A stretch of DNA of 43,085 nt from Bacteroidales bacterium (GCA_017548125.1 JAFYNK010000058.1:1-43085), one strand, 5' to 3'; positions 16,962-24,716 are shown, counted from the stretch's first letter. The notes: a model not told the origin generated them from the letters alone. Program-made: numbers and translations.

Positions 16962-18782
16962 ATGATTATGAGGAACCTTATATTTGCGCTGATAACAATT
17001 CTTTTTGGCTGTCAACAGACAACAGTCAACGGACAACAGACTTCGTGCACGGTGACCGAGCTTGTCGAAGGCACAACGAGCGGCGGTGCGACAAGCTCAG
17101 CGACCTCGTTCCCACGGACTGTTGACTTTCACGAATCCCAGATTCGTATAGCAGACTCCTTATATAAAAACTATCTCCCACAATACAACTTCGACGAAGT
17201 AAAAGCAGCGATGGAGTTCTTTGATTCCATCAGGAATGATGAATTAGCAATTAGGAATTATGGCAGACGAAAAGCAATTCCTAATTCCACATTCCTAATT
17301 TCTAATTATCAATGCGCTAAAGCGCATTACTACCACGCCGTTGGTCTCACAGAAAAAGACGATATTGTTGGTGCCTGCGAGCATTATCTCATCGCTTTGG
17401 AGATAATGGAGGAAATGATGGCTAATGACAAAAGTCTAAAGGCTAAAGGAAAGAAGTCTGTTGACAATCCAGAAGATTACGAAAAGATAAGATTTATTTA
17501 TCTTATTCATACCAGATTAGGAGAAATATTTTATGATGCTAATTATTGTGATATATCTATAGCTAATAATAAAAAAGCATTAAATTATTCGAATAATTTG
17601 AATAATACGCTTTCAACTGCACGAACATATAAGTACATAGGAAATTCTTACCAATTACTCAACAATGTAGATAGTGCGTTATATTACTATAATAAATCAT
17701 TGAAAACCAGTGAAAATACAAATAATAAGTTAGATGTAGAAAAATGCATAGCACAAATTATGTATTATAGCAAAGGTGCAAAAGATAGTGCTTATGTTTT
17801 ATTAAAAAGCAATTTGAATAAAATTGATAATGAAAATGTGAGATATTCCTATCATTACACAATAGGTGATATGTTTTATGTAGATAAAAAATATGACTCT
17901 GCTCTTTATTATTTGGAAGAAAGTTTAGATGATAGCATCATTATCAAAAATATAGCTTTTACAACCACATTATCAGCCATATATGATTCATTAGGGAATA
18001 ATGAAAAGAGAGCCTATTATGATAATATTTCTTCAAAATTGTTAATAAGGAGCATTAATAAGGAAATTGACAAATCCAAACTACAAGCTATATATAATGA
18101 TTATAATGAAAGAAATCAAAAGAAAGTTAAAGCCATAACTAAAAAAAGAAGCATATATTTATGCAATCTTATTATAATTGTTGTTTTGTCTGTATTCATA
18201 ACAATAAGATATAAGCATAAAAAACATAGTAATAAATTGTCAGAAGAAATTATGGCTAAAGACAAGCATATTAAACAAAATGAATTCAAGAATGCATTGA
18301 TAGAAGGTAAAATCAAGAGCAAGAATGCAGAACTGAAGCAAAAAGACGAGCAGATTATATCGCAGCAATTAAAGATAGATGAATTACAAAGCAAGCTAGA
18401 AAACAGGAAGGATAATCTTAAAGAATATTATCAGTCTGAAATATGTGTAAAAATTGTAAATGAGATTAATGAGCTCTCAAAATCTAACAGAATGACATCA
18501 GAACTCAAACCACTAAGTCAAGAAGAGTTTGTAATTCTATTGCAATCTGCTAACGTACATCTTAATGTTTTTTTTAAAAGTATATCAAACAAATATGCAT
18601 ATTTGAAGAAAGAAGATTTATATTATTTATGTTTAATGATATTAAATCTTAACGATAAACAGATTGCAGCCTTGTTTGGATTATCGTATGATGCTATCAG
18701 GAAAAGGAAAAATAAAATAATTGCGATGTTTGAAGTAAACAGTAAAGAAGATTTGTATAAAAATATTATGAAATTATTATAG
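16962..18782 (+). CDS. TPR lipoprotein with transmembrane segment and HTH, N-terminus carrying inserted repeats
   Basis: 606 residues. Lipoprotein signal with Cys17 (LITILFGCQQ). TPR-like repeats run over about 110-360, e.g. RTYKYIGNSYQLLNNVDSAL. A membrane helix lies near 400-420 (YLCNLIIIVVLSVFITIRYK), then a coiled coil, then a C-terminal helix-turn-helix (DLYYLCLMILNLNDKQIAAL, then YDAIRKRKNKI). Same plan as the gene at 948-2465, so probably another membrane-bound regulator. Odd: the first 110 residues contain three stretches that are repeats rather than family sequence: heptamers at 17010-17037, a REP-like inverted repeat at 17058-17098, and a heptamer pair with inverted symmetry at 17249-17286. 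All keep the frame open. After about 17500 the gene becomes much more AT-rich. Start could also be 16968. Confidence 0.7.
   Translation: MIMRNLIFALITILFGCQQTTVNGQQTSCTVTELVEGTTSGGATSSATSFPRTVDFHESQIRIADSLYKNYLPQYNFDEVKAAMEFFDSIRNDELAIRNYGRRKAIPNSTFLISNYQCAKAHYYHAVGLTEKDDIVGACEHYLIALEIMEEMMANDKSLKAKGKKSVDNPEDYEKIRFIYLIHTRLGEIFYDANYCDISIANNKKALNYSNNLNNTLSTARTYKYIGNSYQLLNNVDSALYYYNKSLKTSENTNNKLDVEKCIAQIMYYSKGAKDSAYVLLKSNLNKIDNENVRYSYHYTIGDMFYVDKKYDSALYYLEESLDDSIIIKNIAFTTTLSAIYDSLGNNEKRAYYDNISSKLLIRSINKEIDKSKLQAIYNDYNERNQKKVKAITKKRSIYLCNLIIIVVLSVFITIRYKHKKHSNKLSEEIMAKDKHIKQNEFKNALIEGKIKSKNAELKQKDEQIISQQLKIDELQSKLENRKDNLKEYYQSEICVKIVNEINELSKSNRMTSELKPLSQEEFVILLQSANVHLNVFFKSISNKYAYLKKEDLYYLCLMILNLNDKQIAALFGLSYDAIRKRKNKIIAMFEVNSKEDLYKNIMKLL
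17010..17037 (+). repeat. In-frame heptamer array x4
   Basis: Units TGTCAAC, AGACAAC, AGTCAAC, GGACAAC directly after the lipobox codon of the TPR lipoprotein, followed by a partial fifth unit. The reverse-complement relative CTGTTGAC occurs at 17118-17125, and TGTTGTC-type units occur at 24761-24781. Confidence 0.75.
17058..17098 (+). repeat. REP-like inverted repeat inside a coding region
   Basis: GAGCTTGTCG (17058-17067) and CGACAAGCTC (17089-17098) are a perfect 10-base inverted pair around a GC-rich spacer. The arms extend imperfectly to GGTGACC and GCGACC. The core CGACAAGCTCAG is, from memory, dispersed in many bacterial genomes. GC content is far above that of the surrounding gene. 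Confidence 0.7.
17249..17286 (+). repeat. Inverted heptamer pair in the TPR gene
   Basis: AATTAGGAATT (17249-17259) and AATTCCTAATT (17276-17286) are perfectly complementary. The right arm continues as heptamers ATTCCTA, ATTCCAC, ATTCCTA, ATTTCTA to about 17306. The frame stays open through both arms. Confidence 0.65.
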
Positions 18783-18832
18783 TTTGCATTGAGTATCAAA
18801 ATATTAAACCAATTTTATCCTATATTTTCCGC

Positions 18833-18863
18833 TTGACATTGTTTTCATAAGCGTTTAACTTTG
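18833..18863 (+). promoter_or_regulatory. Promoter of the small secreted protein gene
   Basis: TTG (in CTTGACATTG) at 18833-18835 and TAACTTTG at 18856-18863 are 20 bases apart. Matches the Bacteroidota consensus. Confidence 0.7.
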
Positions 18864-18884
18864 TGCAAAAATTGCTTATGAAAA
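18842..18884. promoter_or_regulatory. Inverted repeat flanking the -7 box (possible operator)
   Basis: TTTTCATAAGC (18842-18852) and GCTTATGAAAA (18874-18884) are perfectly complementary over 11 bases. The -7 box lies between them and the right arm contains the start codon. Centre-to-centre distance is 32 bases, about three helical turns. This suits a regulator binding site; a transcript hairpin is less likely, since the left arm lies upstream of the expected transcription start. Confidence 0.45.
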
Positions 18885-19141
18885 AAACACTTGCTTTATT
18901 ATTTTTTGCGCTTCCATTATGTTTCACGATTGAAGCGAAAGAAAACACGCTTGTAGAAGGTTTAAATGTAATAAGAACAAAAGAGAACACGATTAACGGT
19001 CAAACAGAACGTTCTCAAACTATCTCGGCTGACATTACCGGAAACACTTTAACTATCACCTTTAACGATAATGTGGGAATTGCTCATATTATCATTAAGG
19101 ATTCCAACGGTGTTTATATCGACAGAGAGAATGTTTTTTAG
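18878..19141 (+). CDS. Small secreted protein, DUF3244-like
   Basis: 87 residues. The signal peptide MKKTLALLFFALPLCFTIEA is followed by a short mature protein with beta-strand pattern: RSQTISADITGNTLTITF, then IAHIIIKDSNGVYIDRENVF. This resembles DUF3244, small Bacteroidales periplasmic proteins, but the match is from memory and the protein is at the short end. I chose the ATG at 18878, since the GTG at 18863 overlaps the promoter -7 box. It has its own promoter, and follows the TPR/HTH gene, which could be its regulator (inference from position). Confidence 0.65.
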   Translation: MKKTLALLFFALPLCFTIEAKENTLVEGLNVIRTKENTINGQTERSQTISADITGNTLTITFNDNVGIAHIIIKDSNGVYIDRENVF

Positions 19142-19243
19142 TTTAGAGTTTAGAATAGTTTAAAGTTCAATAATCAATAGTTAAACTTGATGGTTATCAA
19201 AATGTTAGCTTAAAAACTGCATAAAAACGCATAGATTTCTTTC

Positions 19244-19275
19244 TTGACAAATGTCATTTGACAACAATATATTTG
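19244..19275 (+). promoter_or_regulatory. Promoter of the T9SS-cargo gene leader
   Basis: TTG of TTGACA at 19244-19246 and TATATTTG at 19268-19275, 21 bases apart. A second TTGACA (19259-19264) lies between. Confidence 0.75.
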
Positions 19276-19293
19276 CAAATAAAAAAACAATAA

Positions 19294-19383
19294 CATGAGA
19301 ACGATATTCAAAATAGGGAAGAATAAATACATTATATGCACTCTCTGCAAATATGGAGTTGTGAGAACGTTTGCAGAGAGTTG
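19294..19383 (+). CDS. Possible 29-residue leader peptide
   Basis: ATG at 19294 opens a 29-codon frame ending in TGA at 19381-19383. It contains a CTLC motif and several basic residues. Its second half is the stem-loop ACTCTCTGCAAA/TTTGCAGAGAGT (19340-19351 and 19370-19381), so translation would compete with folding. It could be a leader peptide of an attenuation-like control or chance. Low confidence as a real protein. Confidence 0.25.
19340..19381 (+). promoter_or_regulatory. Stable 12-bp hairpin in the 5' leader
   Basis: Perfect 12-base stem with an 18-base loop between promoter and gene. No T-run follows, so it is not an ordinary terminator. Confidence 0.55.
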
Positions 19384-19432
19384 ATTAAGTTAAAATTAAG
19401 TTGATTAAGTTAAAATATAAAATTGTAAAATT

Positions 19433-20932
19433 ATGAATAGGACAGTATTATTTATGAAAGATAAGTTGTTATTGGCAATAGTGATTTTCTTATCGTTAAA
19501 TGTTTATTCGCAATCATTCAATGTAAAAGAATATAATAAGATTGATGGGCTACAAGTTAAAACCTCAAATGCCATCTTGGAAGCCAGCGATGGTAGCATT
19601 ATAGTTTCGATATCATTTCTCAATGGTGAGAATAGAATAATGAAAATCAATGACAAAGGTGAGATTCTTGGTTCTAAATACATAGAAATTGGCGGTGGCG
19701 CTAATCGCGGATATTATCCATTCTTCAGACATCCATACATGGAAAACACAAATGTCTATGTGTATTTTGAACATGGCGAACCAACAGCATATAATGCCGT
19801 AGTCTTCGACAACAATCTCAATGTCTTAGATAATGTTAGAGTAGATTTGCCTTATTCCGATATTGACAGAAGTAACTATGCTACTATCTATAAAAAAACC
19901 GAGTGTTGCATTCTTGATAGCCAAAACAACATTGTTATAATGAAAAGACTTGATGAAAGTTCTGACTTTATGTTTATAAAACTTGATATAGAGGGTAATC
20001 TTGTTATGAATAAAGTTGTCACCCTCGACAGCAAAGAATACTATATTCCATATTATTCATTGTTCGTCTATAACGAAGAACCTATGCAATATGCCTTTTC
20101 ATATCATAACTATGGCGAGTATAAAAAAACAAGTCTTGTTGTTTTAGATTCGGATTTCAATGTTATAGAAACAAAACAAGATGTAATTCCACATGACATT
20201 TATAGCATTATGACATGTAATAGTGGTTTAGACTATGAGATTGCAGCATACGATGACGAACATTATTTGACGTCAAGCAGTTATTTTAGCGGAGGACCTC
20301 TGTCAAGCGGAATTAAATTGATGCTGATGGACAAAAATAACAATGTGGTTAACGAATACAAATATGTGGAAATCCATGAAGGCTATGAACGTGACAGACC
20401 GGAATTGTCATACAAAAGTATAGTTACAGGAAATAACGGTGAAATATATTGGATTTATATTAAGCCTAACCCAACAATCGAACATGGCAGAGATTTATAT
20501 GTAACGCTTTTTGATGCAGAACTAAATCCTTTGTGGGAACAAAAAGTCAAGTCTGATGTTTCCTATATAGAAATAATGTCGTCATCAGTTCGTAGTAGTG
20601 GAGATTTGCTTATAAGTGCATATGATAAATATAAACAGATATATACGATTGTATGTGATCGCAGTGCTATGCCATTAAATGTTGATGAGTCAATGGAGTT
20701 GCGTCCTTACAGCTTCTATCCTAATCCAGCTACTGATGTCATCAACATACATTACTCTCCAGATGTCAATGTAGAGAAAGTTGAGATTTATGGCATGGAC
20801 GGAAAGATGTATCACGAACAGAATTTTAATATGGAAACTATCAATATCAACAGCTTGTCAAACGGAATCTATATGATGAAAGTCGTTTTAGACAACGGAA
20901 ATACATATACAGATAAGATTGCTGTTAAGTGA
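19433..20932 (+). CDS. Secreted protein with T9SS type A sorting domain
   Basis: 499 residues. Signal peptide LLLAIVIFLSLNVYSQ near residues 12-27; an alternative ATG at 19454 gives a tighter signal. The central 380 residues have recurrent beta-rich segments with D-x-N-x-N style turns (VVFDNNLNVLDNVRV, VLDSDFNVIETKQD, LMDKNNNVVNEYKY), consistent with a beta-propeller-like fold of six or so blades. The last 75 residues are the type A sorting domain of the type IX secretion system: FYPNPATDVINI, VEIYGMDGKMYH, LSNGIYMMKVVLDN, ending in KIAVK. The protein is therefore exported across the outer membrane and either released or attached to the surface. Substrate unknown. Confidence 0.85.
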   Translation: MNRTVLFMKDKLLLAIVIFLSLNVYSQSFNVKEYNKIDGLQVKTSNAILEASDGSIIVSISFLNGENRIMKINDKGEILGSKYIEIGGGANRGYYPFFRHPYMENTNVYVYFEHGEPTAYNAVVFDNNLNVLDNVRVDLPYSDIDRSNYATIYKKTECCILDSQNNIVIMKRLDESSDFMFIKLDIEGNLVMNKVVTLDSKEYYIPYYSLFVYNEEPMQYAFSYHNYGEYKKTSLVVLDSDFNVIETKQDVIPHDIYSIMTCNSGLDYEIAAYDDEHYLTSSSYFSGGPLSSGIKLMLMDKNNNVVNEYKYVEIHEGYERDRPELSYKSIVTGNNGEIYWIYIKPNPTIEHGRDLYVTLFDAELNPLWEQKVKSDVSYIEIMSSSVRSSGDLLISAYDKYKQIYTIVCDRSAMPLNVDESMELRPYSFYPNPATDVINIHYSPDVNVEKVEIYGMDGKMYHEQNFNMETININSLSNGIYMMKVVLDNGNTYTDKIAVK

Positions 20933-20981
20933 GGAATTCTGGGTTATAATTTAATTTGTGGTATTAAGATAATCTCACGTT

Positions 20982-21008
20982 GAGACGCACGGCCGTGCGT
21001 CTCTTTTT
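20982..21008 (+). terminator. Perfect GAGACG palindrome terminator between convergent genes
   Basis: GAGACGCACGG (20982-20992) is followed immediately by its exact reverse complement CCGTGCGTCTC (20993-21003) and then TTTTT (21004-21008). It separates the T9SS cargo gene from cdaA. Confidence 0.85.
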
Positions 21009-21027
21009 ATTCGTGCATACAAATGCC

Positions 21028-21831
21028 TTAAATCGTGCTTTTCTTATTACTCAATTCTTTGATCTTGGCTTTCATCTCTGATGCCTTGACGTCATAGACT
21101 TTTCCTGCTTTGATGATTCTGATGCTTCCTGTTTCTTCAGAGACAACGAGAGCGATGCAGTCGCTGTTTTCTGTTATGCCGATGCCAGCTCTGTGACGAA
21201 GTCCGTAACTGCCAGGAAGATGTGTGTTCTGTGTGATAGGAAGGATGCAGCGCGCTGCCATTATCTTATTGTTCGCAATGACCATGGCGCCGTCGTGTAA
21301 TGGACTGTTCTTGAAAAAGATATTCTCTATCAACGGCTTGCTGATGATGGCATCGATGGTGACGCCTGTCTCTATGATTTCGTTCAAATTGTTTTCTTGC
21401 GTAAGCAGAATCAATGCTCCTACTTTGTCTTGCGACATTGAAGCGCACGCGTCGCATATTGAGTTTAAATCTGTGCTGTCTTCTTCTTTATATCGTAATC
21501 CTAATCCAGCGATGAGATTCTTGAAAGAATCGGCGATCTTGGTGTTGCCGATGCCGAGAAGGAAACGTCTCACTTCAGGCTGGAAGATGATAATCAACGC
21601 GATGAAACCGACGTTGACGAACGCTCCTAATATATAACTGAGCAACTCCATGTGAAGTGCTGTAACGATCTTCAATCCTAAGATAATGGAGACAATGCCA
21701 AAGAAAATCTTGATGGCGGTGGTGCCTTTTACGAGATAATATAATCCGTAAAACAATAAGCCAACCAACAAGACATCAAGTATGTCCCAAACACGAATCT
21801 GTATAAAAGCATTTACAAAAAGCTCAGTCAT
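21028..21831 (-). CDS. cdaA: Diadenylate cyclase CdaA
   Basis: Synthesises c-di-AMP from two ATP. 267 residues with three N-terminal membrane helices (about 13-75) followed by a DisA_N cyclase domain. Both catalytic signatures are present: DGA at 180-182 within PLHDGAMVI and RHR at 212-214 within GLRHRAGIGI. A coiled linker lies between the membrane part and the cyclase. In many Bacteroidota cdaA follows folP on the same strand, as here. It has its own promoter, with the repeat-derived -33 described separately. The enzyme is expected at the inner membrane with its domain in the cytoplasm, where it governs osmotic and cell-envelope homeostasis in studied bacteria. Confidence 0.93.
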   Translation of the reverse strand: MTELFVNAFIQIRVWDILDVLLVGLLFYGLYYLVKGTTAIKIFFGIVSIILGLKIVTALHMELLSYILGAFVNVGFIALIIIFQPEVRRFLLGIGNTKIADSFKNLIAGLGLRYKEEDSTDLNSICDACASMSQDKVGALILLTQENNLNEIIETGVTIDAIISKPLIENIFFKNSPLHDGAMVIANNKIMAARCILPITQNTHLPGSYGLRHRAGIGITENSDCIALVVSEETGSIRIIKAGKVYDVKASEMKAKIKELSNKKSTI

Positions 21832-21852
21832 AATGAAAATCTAATTTAGCAA

Positions 21853-21886
21853 CAAAGATAATAAAAGACTAAAGGCAAAAGGCAAA
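21853..21886 (-). promoter_or_regulatory. cdaA promoter with heptamer repeat at -33
   Basis: On the minus strand the -7 box TATCTTTG is 21860-21853 and a TTTG at 21886-21883 lies 22 bases upstream. The TTTG belongs to one of three GGCAAAA units (plus-strand view, about 21874-21894). Confidence 0.6.
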
Positions 21887-21906
21887 AGGCAAAAGATTTT
21901 TTTCAA

Positions 21907-21986
21907 TTCCTCAGTTCCTCAGTTCCTCAATTCCTCAGTTCCTCAGTTCCTCAATTCCTCAGTTCCTCAATTCCTCAGTTCCTCAA
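21907..21986. repeat. Octamer tandem repeat TTCCTCAR x10
   Basis: Ten uninterrupted 8-base units (80 bases) differing only at the last base (A or G). The array contains the folP stop codon (21967-21969) and its last residues, and continues into the gap before cdaA. It is the longest pure array in the window. Confidence 0.9.
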
Positions 21987-22791
21987 CAAGTTTCACCGCT
22001 TCCACTGCTTCTTTAACATCGTGTACTCTCAAGATGTCGGCGCCTTTCATCAATGCAATGGTGTTGAGCACCGTCGTGCCGTTGAGCGCTTCCTTTGATG
22101 TGATGTTCAATGTTTTATAAATCATCGATTTGCGTGAAATGCCAATCAGCACAGGAAGATCATTTACTCTGTATCTGTCAATATTATTTAACAGTTCGAA
22201 GTTAGATTTCATGCTTTTGTTAAACCCGATTCCTGGGTCTAAAATGATTTGCTGTTCGCCGTGTTTTGACAAGAATTCGATTTGCTTTTCAAAGAATGAC
22301 TTGACAATCTCGCATGGATTTTCTTTAATCAAGTTGGTGTGCAGCGATTCAATGCTGCCGCCGCAGTGCATCATAATATAAGGTATGCTGTTTTCTCCTA
22401 TGAAAGGCAGCATCTCATCGTCGAAGATGCCTCCGGAAATATCGTTGATGATATCGGCGCCGTTTTCTAAAGCATTCTTTGCCACGTCTTTACGGAAGGT
22501 GTCGATTGACACTATCACTTCTGGAAATCTTTTGCGTATCTCGATGAGATAGGGGATGAGACGAGAGTTTTCTTCTTCCACAGAGATTATCTCAGAACCT
22601 GGACGAGAGGAGAACGCTCCAATGTCGATGATGTCGGCTCCGTCCGTTAACATCTTTTCACAATGTCTTAAAACGTCGTCGGTATTGTTATGAGAACCGC
22701 CGTCATAAAAAGAATCAGGCGTGAGATTCAAAATGCCCATCACAAGCGGACGATCCCATGAAAAAAAATGCTCTCCAATCTTCAGTTTCAT
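21967..22791 (-). CDS. folP: Dihydropteroate synthase
   Basis: Condenses p-aminobenzoate with dihydropterin pyrophosphate in folate synthesis. 274 residues, normal length. Family signatures: MGILNLTPDSFYDGG at 19-33, DIIDIGAFSSRPGSE near 55-69, VSIDTFRKDVA near 96-106, and DPGIGFNKS near 185-193, then ISRKSMIY. The C-terminal residues EELRN and the stop are encoded by the octamer array (21907-21986), so the end of the gene overlaps the repeat. It is divergent from the DUF1599 gene (94-base gap) and upstream of cdaA. Confidence 0.95.
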   Translation of the reverse strand: MKLKIGEHFFSWDRPLVMGILNLTPDSFYDGGSHNNTDDVLRHCEKMLTDGADIIDIGAFSSRPGSEIISVEEENSRLIPYLIEIRKRFPEVIVSIDTFRKDVAKNALENGADIINDISGGIFDDEMLPFIGENSIPYIMMHCGGSIESLHTNLIKENPCEIVKSFFEKQIEFLSKHGEQQIILDPGIGFNKSMKSNFELLNNIDRYRVNDLPVLIGISRKSMIYKTLNITSKEALNGTTVLNTIALMKGADILRVHDVKEAVEAVKLVEELRN

Positions 22792-22885
22792 AGCAAAAAA
22801 TGTTTAATTTTACGTTCTTAAAATATTGATTGTTTTATCGATAATAGTAAAACAAAATTCTTTACAAAAATATAAAAATAATAAG

Positions 22886-23434
22886 ATGAAAGATACACAA
22901 AATCAATTTAAAAAGGTCGTTGAACAATGTACTGAGATTTTCACTAAAAAGATGATGGACTACGGCGTAGCATGGCGCATAATGAGAACCACATCAGTCA
23001 CCGACCAGATATTCATCAAAGCTAACAGAATCAGAAGCCTTCAAACAAAAGCAGAACGTCTCGTCAACGAAGGAATAGAACCGGAATTTATCGGTATCAT
23101 CAACTATTCCGCTATGGCAATCATTCAGTTGCGTCTCGGCGTTGTCGATAAACCTGACCTCGAACCACAAAAGGCAGCGGAACTTTATTCTGGCGTTCTC
23201 CAGGAAGCTTTTGATCTTATGCAATGCAAAAACCACGATTATGACGAAGCATGGAGAAGCATGCGTGTGAGTTCTATGACAGATCTTATTTTGATGAAAC
23301 TTTTGAGAATAAAAGAGATAGAAGATCATGATGGAAAGACGATAATTTCTGAAGGATTGGACGCCAATTATTTCGACATCATCAATTATGCTGTCTTCTG
23401 TATGATTTTATTATCTGAACAAGCTGAGAAATAA
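22886..23434 (+). CDS. DUF1599 (Nmad1) protein with two internal repeats
   Basis: 182 residues, two copies of the DUF1599 domain. First copy: KKMMDYGVAWRIMRTTSVTD near 24-43, then IIQLRLG near 90. Second copy: CKNHDYDEAWRSMRVSSMTD near 120-139. Each copy carries DY..AWR.MR..S.TD and ends in an IINY segment. The family is also named nucleotide modification associated domain 1, after phage homologues. In Bacteroidales the two-copy form is a conserved chromosomal gene next to a DoxX-type gene, as here. Its cellular role is not established. The ATG at 22886 gives the family N-terminus; the longer frame from 22826 reads through the promoter region. Confidence 0.85.
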   Translation: MKDTQNQFKKVVEQCTEIFTKKMMDYGVAWRIMRTTSVTDQIFIKANRIRSLQTKAERLVNEGIEPEFIGIINYSAMAIIQLRLGVVDKPDLEPQKAAELYSGVLQEAFDLMQCKNHDYDEAWRSMRVSSMTDLILMKLLRIKEIEDHDGKTIISEGLDANYFDIINYAVFCMILLSEQAEK

Positions 23435-23435
23435 T

Positions 23436-24716
23436 ATGAAGAAAGACTATACAAAATCTGGATTCTTTTCATTCGCGATTACTATCTGGGCGTTGATATG
23501 CGCCGTGGCAGTCGGATTTTTCCCGGGTTTTTCATGGATTATGTTGACTGCAATTATATTCCCTATACTTGCAGCATTGTTGTTTAACAGTCTTTATAAC
23601 AGATCTGGGTTGGCGTTGTGCCGTGTCTTGATAGGAGCGCTCTTTGTCTTTAGCAGCTTCACCAAAGGCGTTGATCCTCTAGGAACTAAATACAAGATGC
23701 TCGACTATTTCATCGCTTACGATATCCAATGGCTTAATGAGTTGGCGCTGCCTCTCGCCATAACGATGATAATGGCAGAGTTTATCGTGGGTATTTGTCT
23801 GTTGCTGAATCTCTTGCCGCGCCTCGCTACGCTCGGCGCTACCTTGCTCATGTTGTTCTTTACAATAACGACTTACTTCGACGCACGTCTTAACCTCGTC
23901 CCAGACTGCGGTTGCTTCGGAACAGCGATAAAGATGAGCAACTGGCAGACTTTCTTTAAGAATCTTATTATACTCTCAATACTCATTCCTCTCATCTTTA
24001 ATAATAAAACACTTGTAAATAAAAGAGTTACAATCTTAGGACAGACTCTCTTTACATTTATCTTCATGGGTGCGTTTATAGGTTTTGAAATCTATAACGT
24101 GCGTCATCTTCCAGTCATCGACTTTATGGAATGGAAGGTCGGCAAGGATATGAAACCTGTTGAAGATGCAGCTCCGGCAGAGATTTTCCTGACATTCAAG
24201 AATATGGAGACAGGCGAGACTGAAGAATTCCTTTCGCCTAACTATCCATGGAACGACTCTGTCTGGATGTCGAAGTGGGAGTTCGTCTCTCAGAGACAAG
24301 TGGGTGGTACTCAGTCACTTGGTTTTTCTATATTAAACGAAGACGGCGATGATTTCACTGATATTCTTTTCGATACAGAGAAACTCTTTGTTTTTGTTGC
24401 TCCATATCTTGAAGAAATGACAGAAAAAGACTTTGATGAATGTCAACGTATATATGATTTTGCAAACGAAATGGGATTCAATTATTTATGGATTACATCT
24501 GCTAATCCTGAATACGTTTACGACTTGCAGGATAAATATTATATGTTCGATGAAATCTATTACGGCGACGAACTTGAACTAAAATCAATGGTGCGCTCAA
24601 ATCCTGGACTTATCCTGATGAACAAGGGGATAATTCTGAATAAATGGAGCAAGATAGATTTCCCTTACGCAGAGGAAATAAATAAACTTGTAGAGACGTA
24701 TCATATTGCACCATAA
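23436..24716 (+). CDS. DoxX/MauE-like membrane protein with thioredoxin-like C-terminus (BT_3928 family)
   Basis: 426 residues. Four or more membrane helices in the first 240 residues, including the DoxX-type part (SGLALCRVLIGALFVFSSFT near 51-70). A CGCFG motif near 152-156 (VPDCGCFGTAIKMSNWQTF) is shared with MauE/DoxX-type quinone-linked thiol proteins. The C-terminal 170 residues are soluble and look thioredoxin-like (LFVFVAPYLEEMTEKDFDEC), but no CxxC was found. It starts one base after DUF1599 and is co-transcribed with it. A role in envelope redox chemistry is inferred from the motif. Confidence 0.75.
   Translation: MKKDYTKSGFFSFAITIWALICAVAVGFFPGFSWIMLTAIIFPILAALLFNSLYNRSGLALCRVLIGALFVFSSFTKGVDPLGTKYKMLDYFIAYDIQWLNELALPLAITMIMAEFIVGICLLLNLLPRLATLGATLLMLFFTITTYFDARLNLVPDCGCFGTAIKMSNWQTFFKNLIILSILIPLIFNNKTLVNKRVTILGQTLFTFIFMGAFIGFEIYNVRHLPVIDFMEWKVGKDMKPVEDAAPAEIFLTFKNMETGETEEFLSPNYPWNDSVWMSKWEFVSQRQVGGTQSLGFSILNEDGDDFTDILFDTEKLFVFVAPYLEEMTEKDFDECQRIYDFANEMGFNYLWITSANPEYVYDLQDKYYMFDEIYYGDELELKSMVRSNPGLILMNKGIILNKWSKIDFPYAEEINKLVETYHIAP

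Larger units (their letters stand above)
19142..19432. other. Leader region with loose heptamers, promoter, hairpin and direct repeat
   Basis: 19142-19190 holds loose 7-base units (GTTTAGA, GTTTAGA, ATAGTTT, AAAGTTC). A promoter follows at 19244-19275, then a 29-codon frame and a 12-base-stem hairpin, then two copies of TTGATTAAGTTAAAAT (19381-19396 and 19401-19416, period 20) before the next gene. Confidence 0.6.

Noticed and set aside
21907-21986. CRISPR-like array
   Set aside because: Units are eight bases without spacers, and no cas gene is present.
23817-23846. GC-rich CGCTACGCTCGG-like sequence in the DoxX gene, resembling a dispersed repeat
   Set aside because: It encodes LPRLATLGATLL, a normal DoxX/MauE helix, and no second copy was seen.
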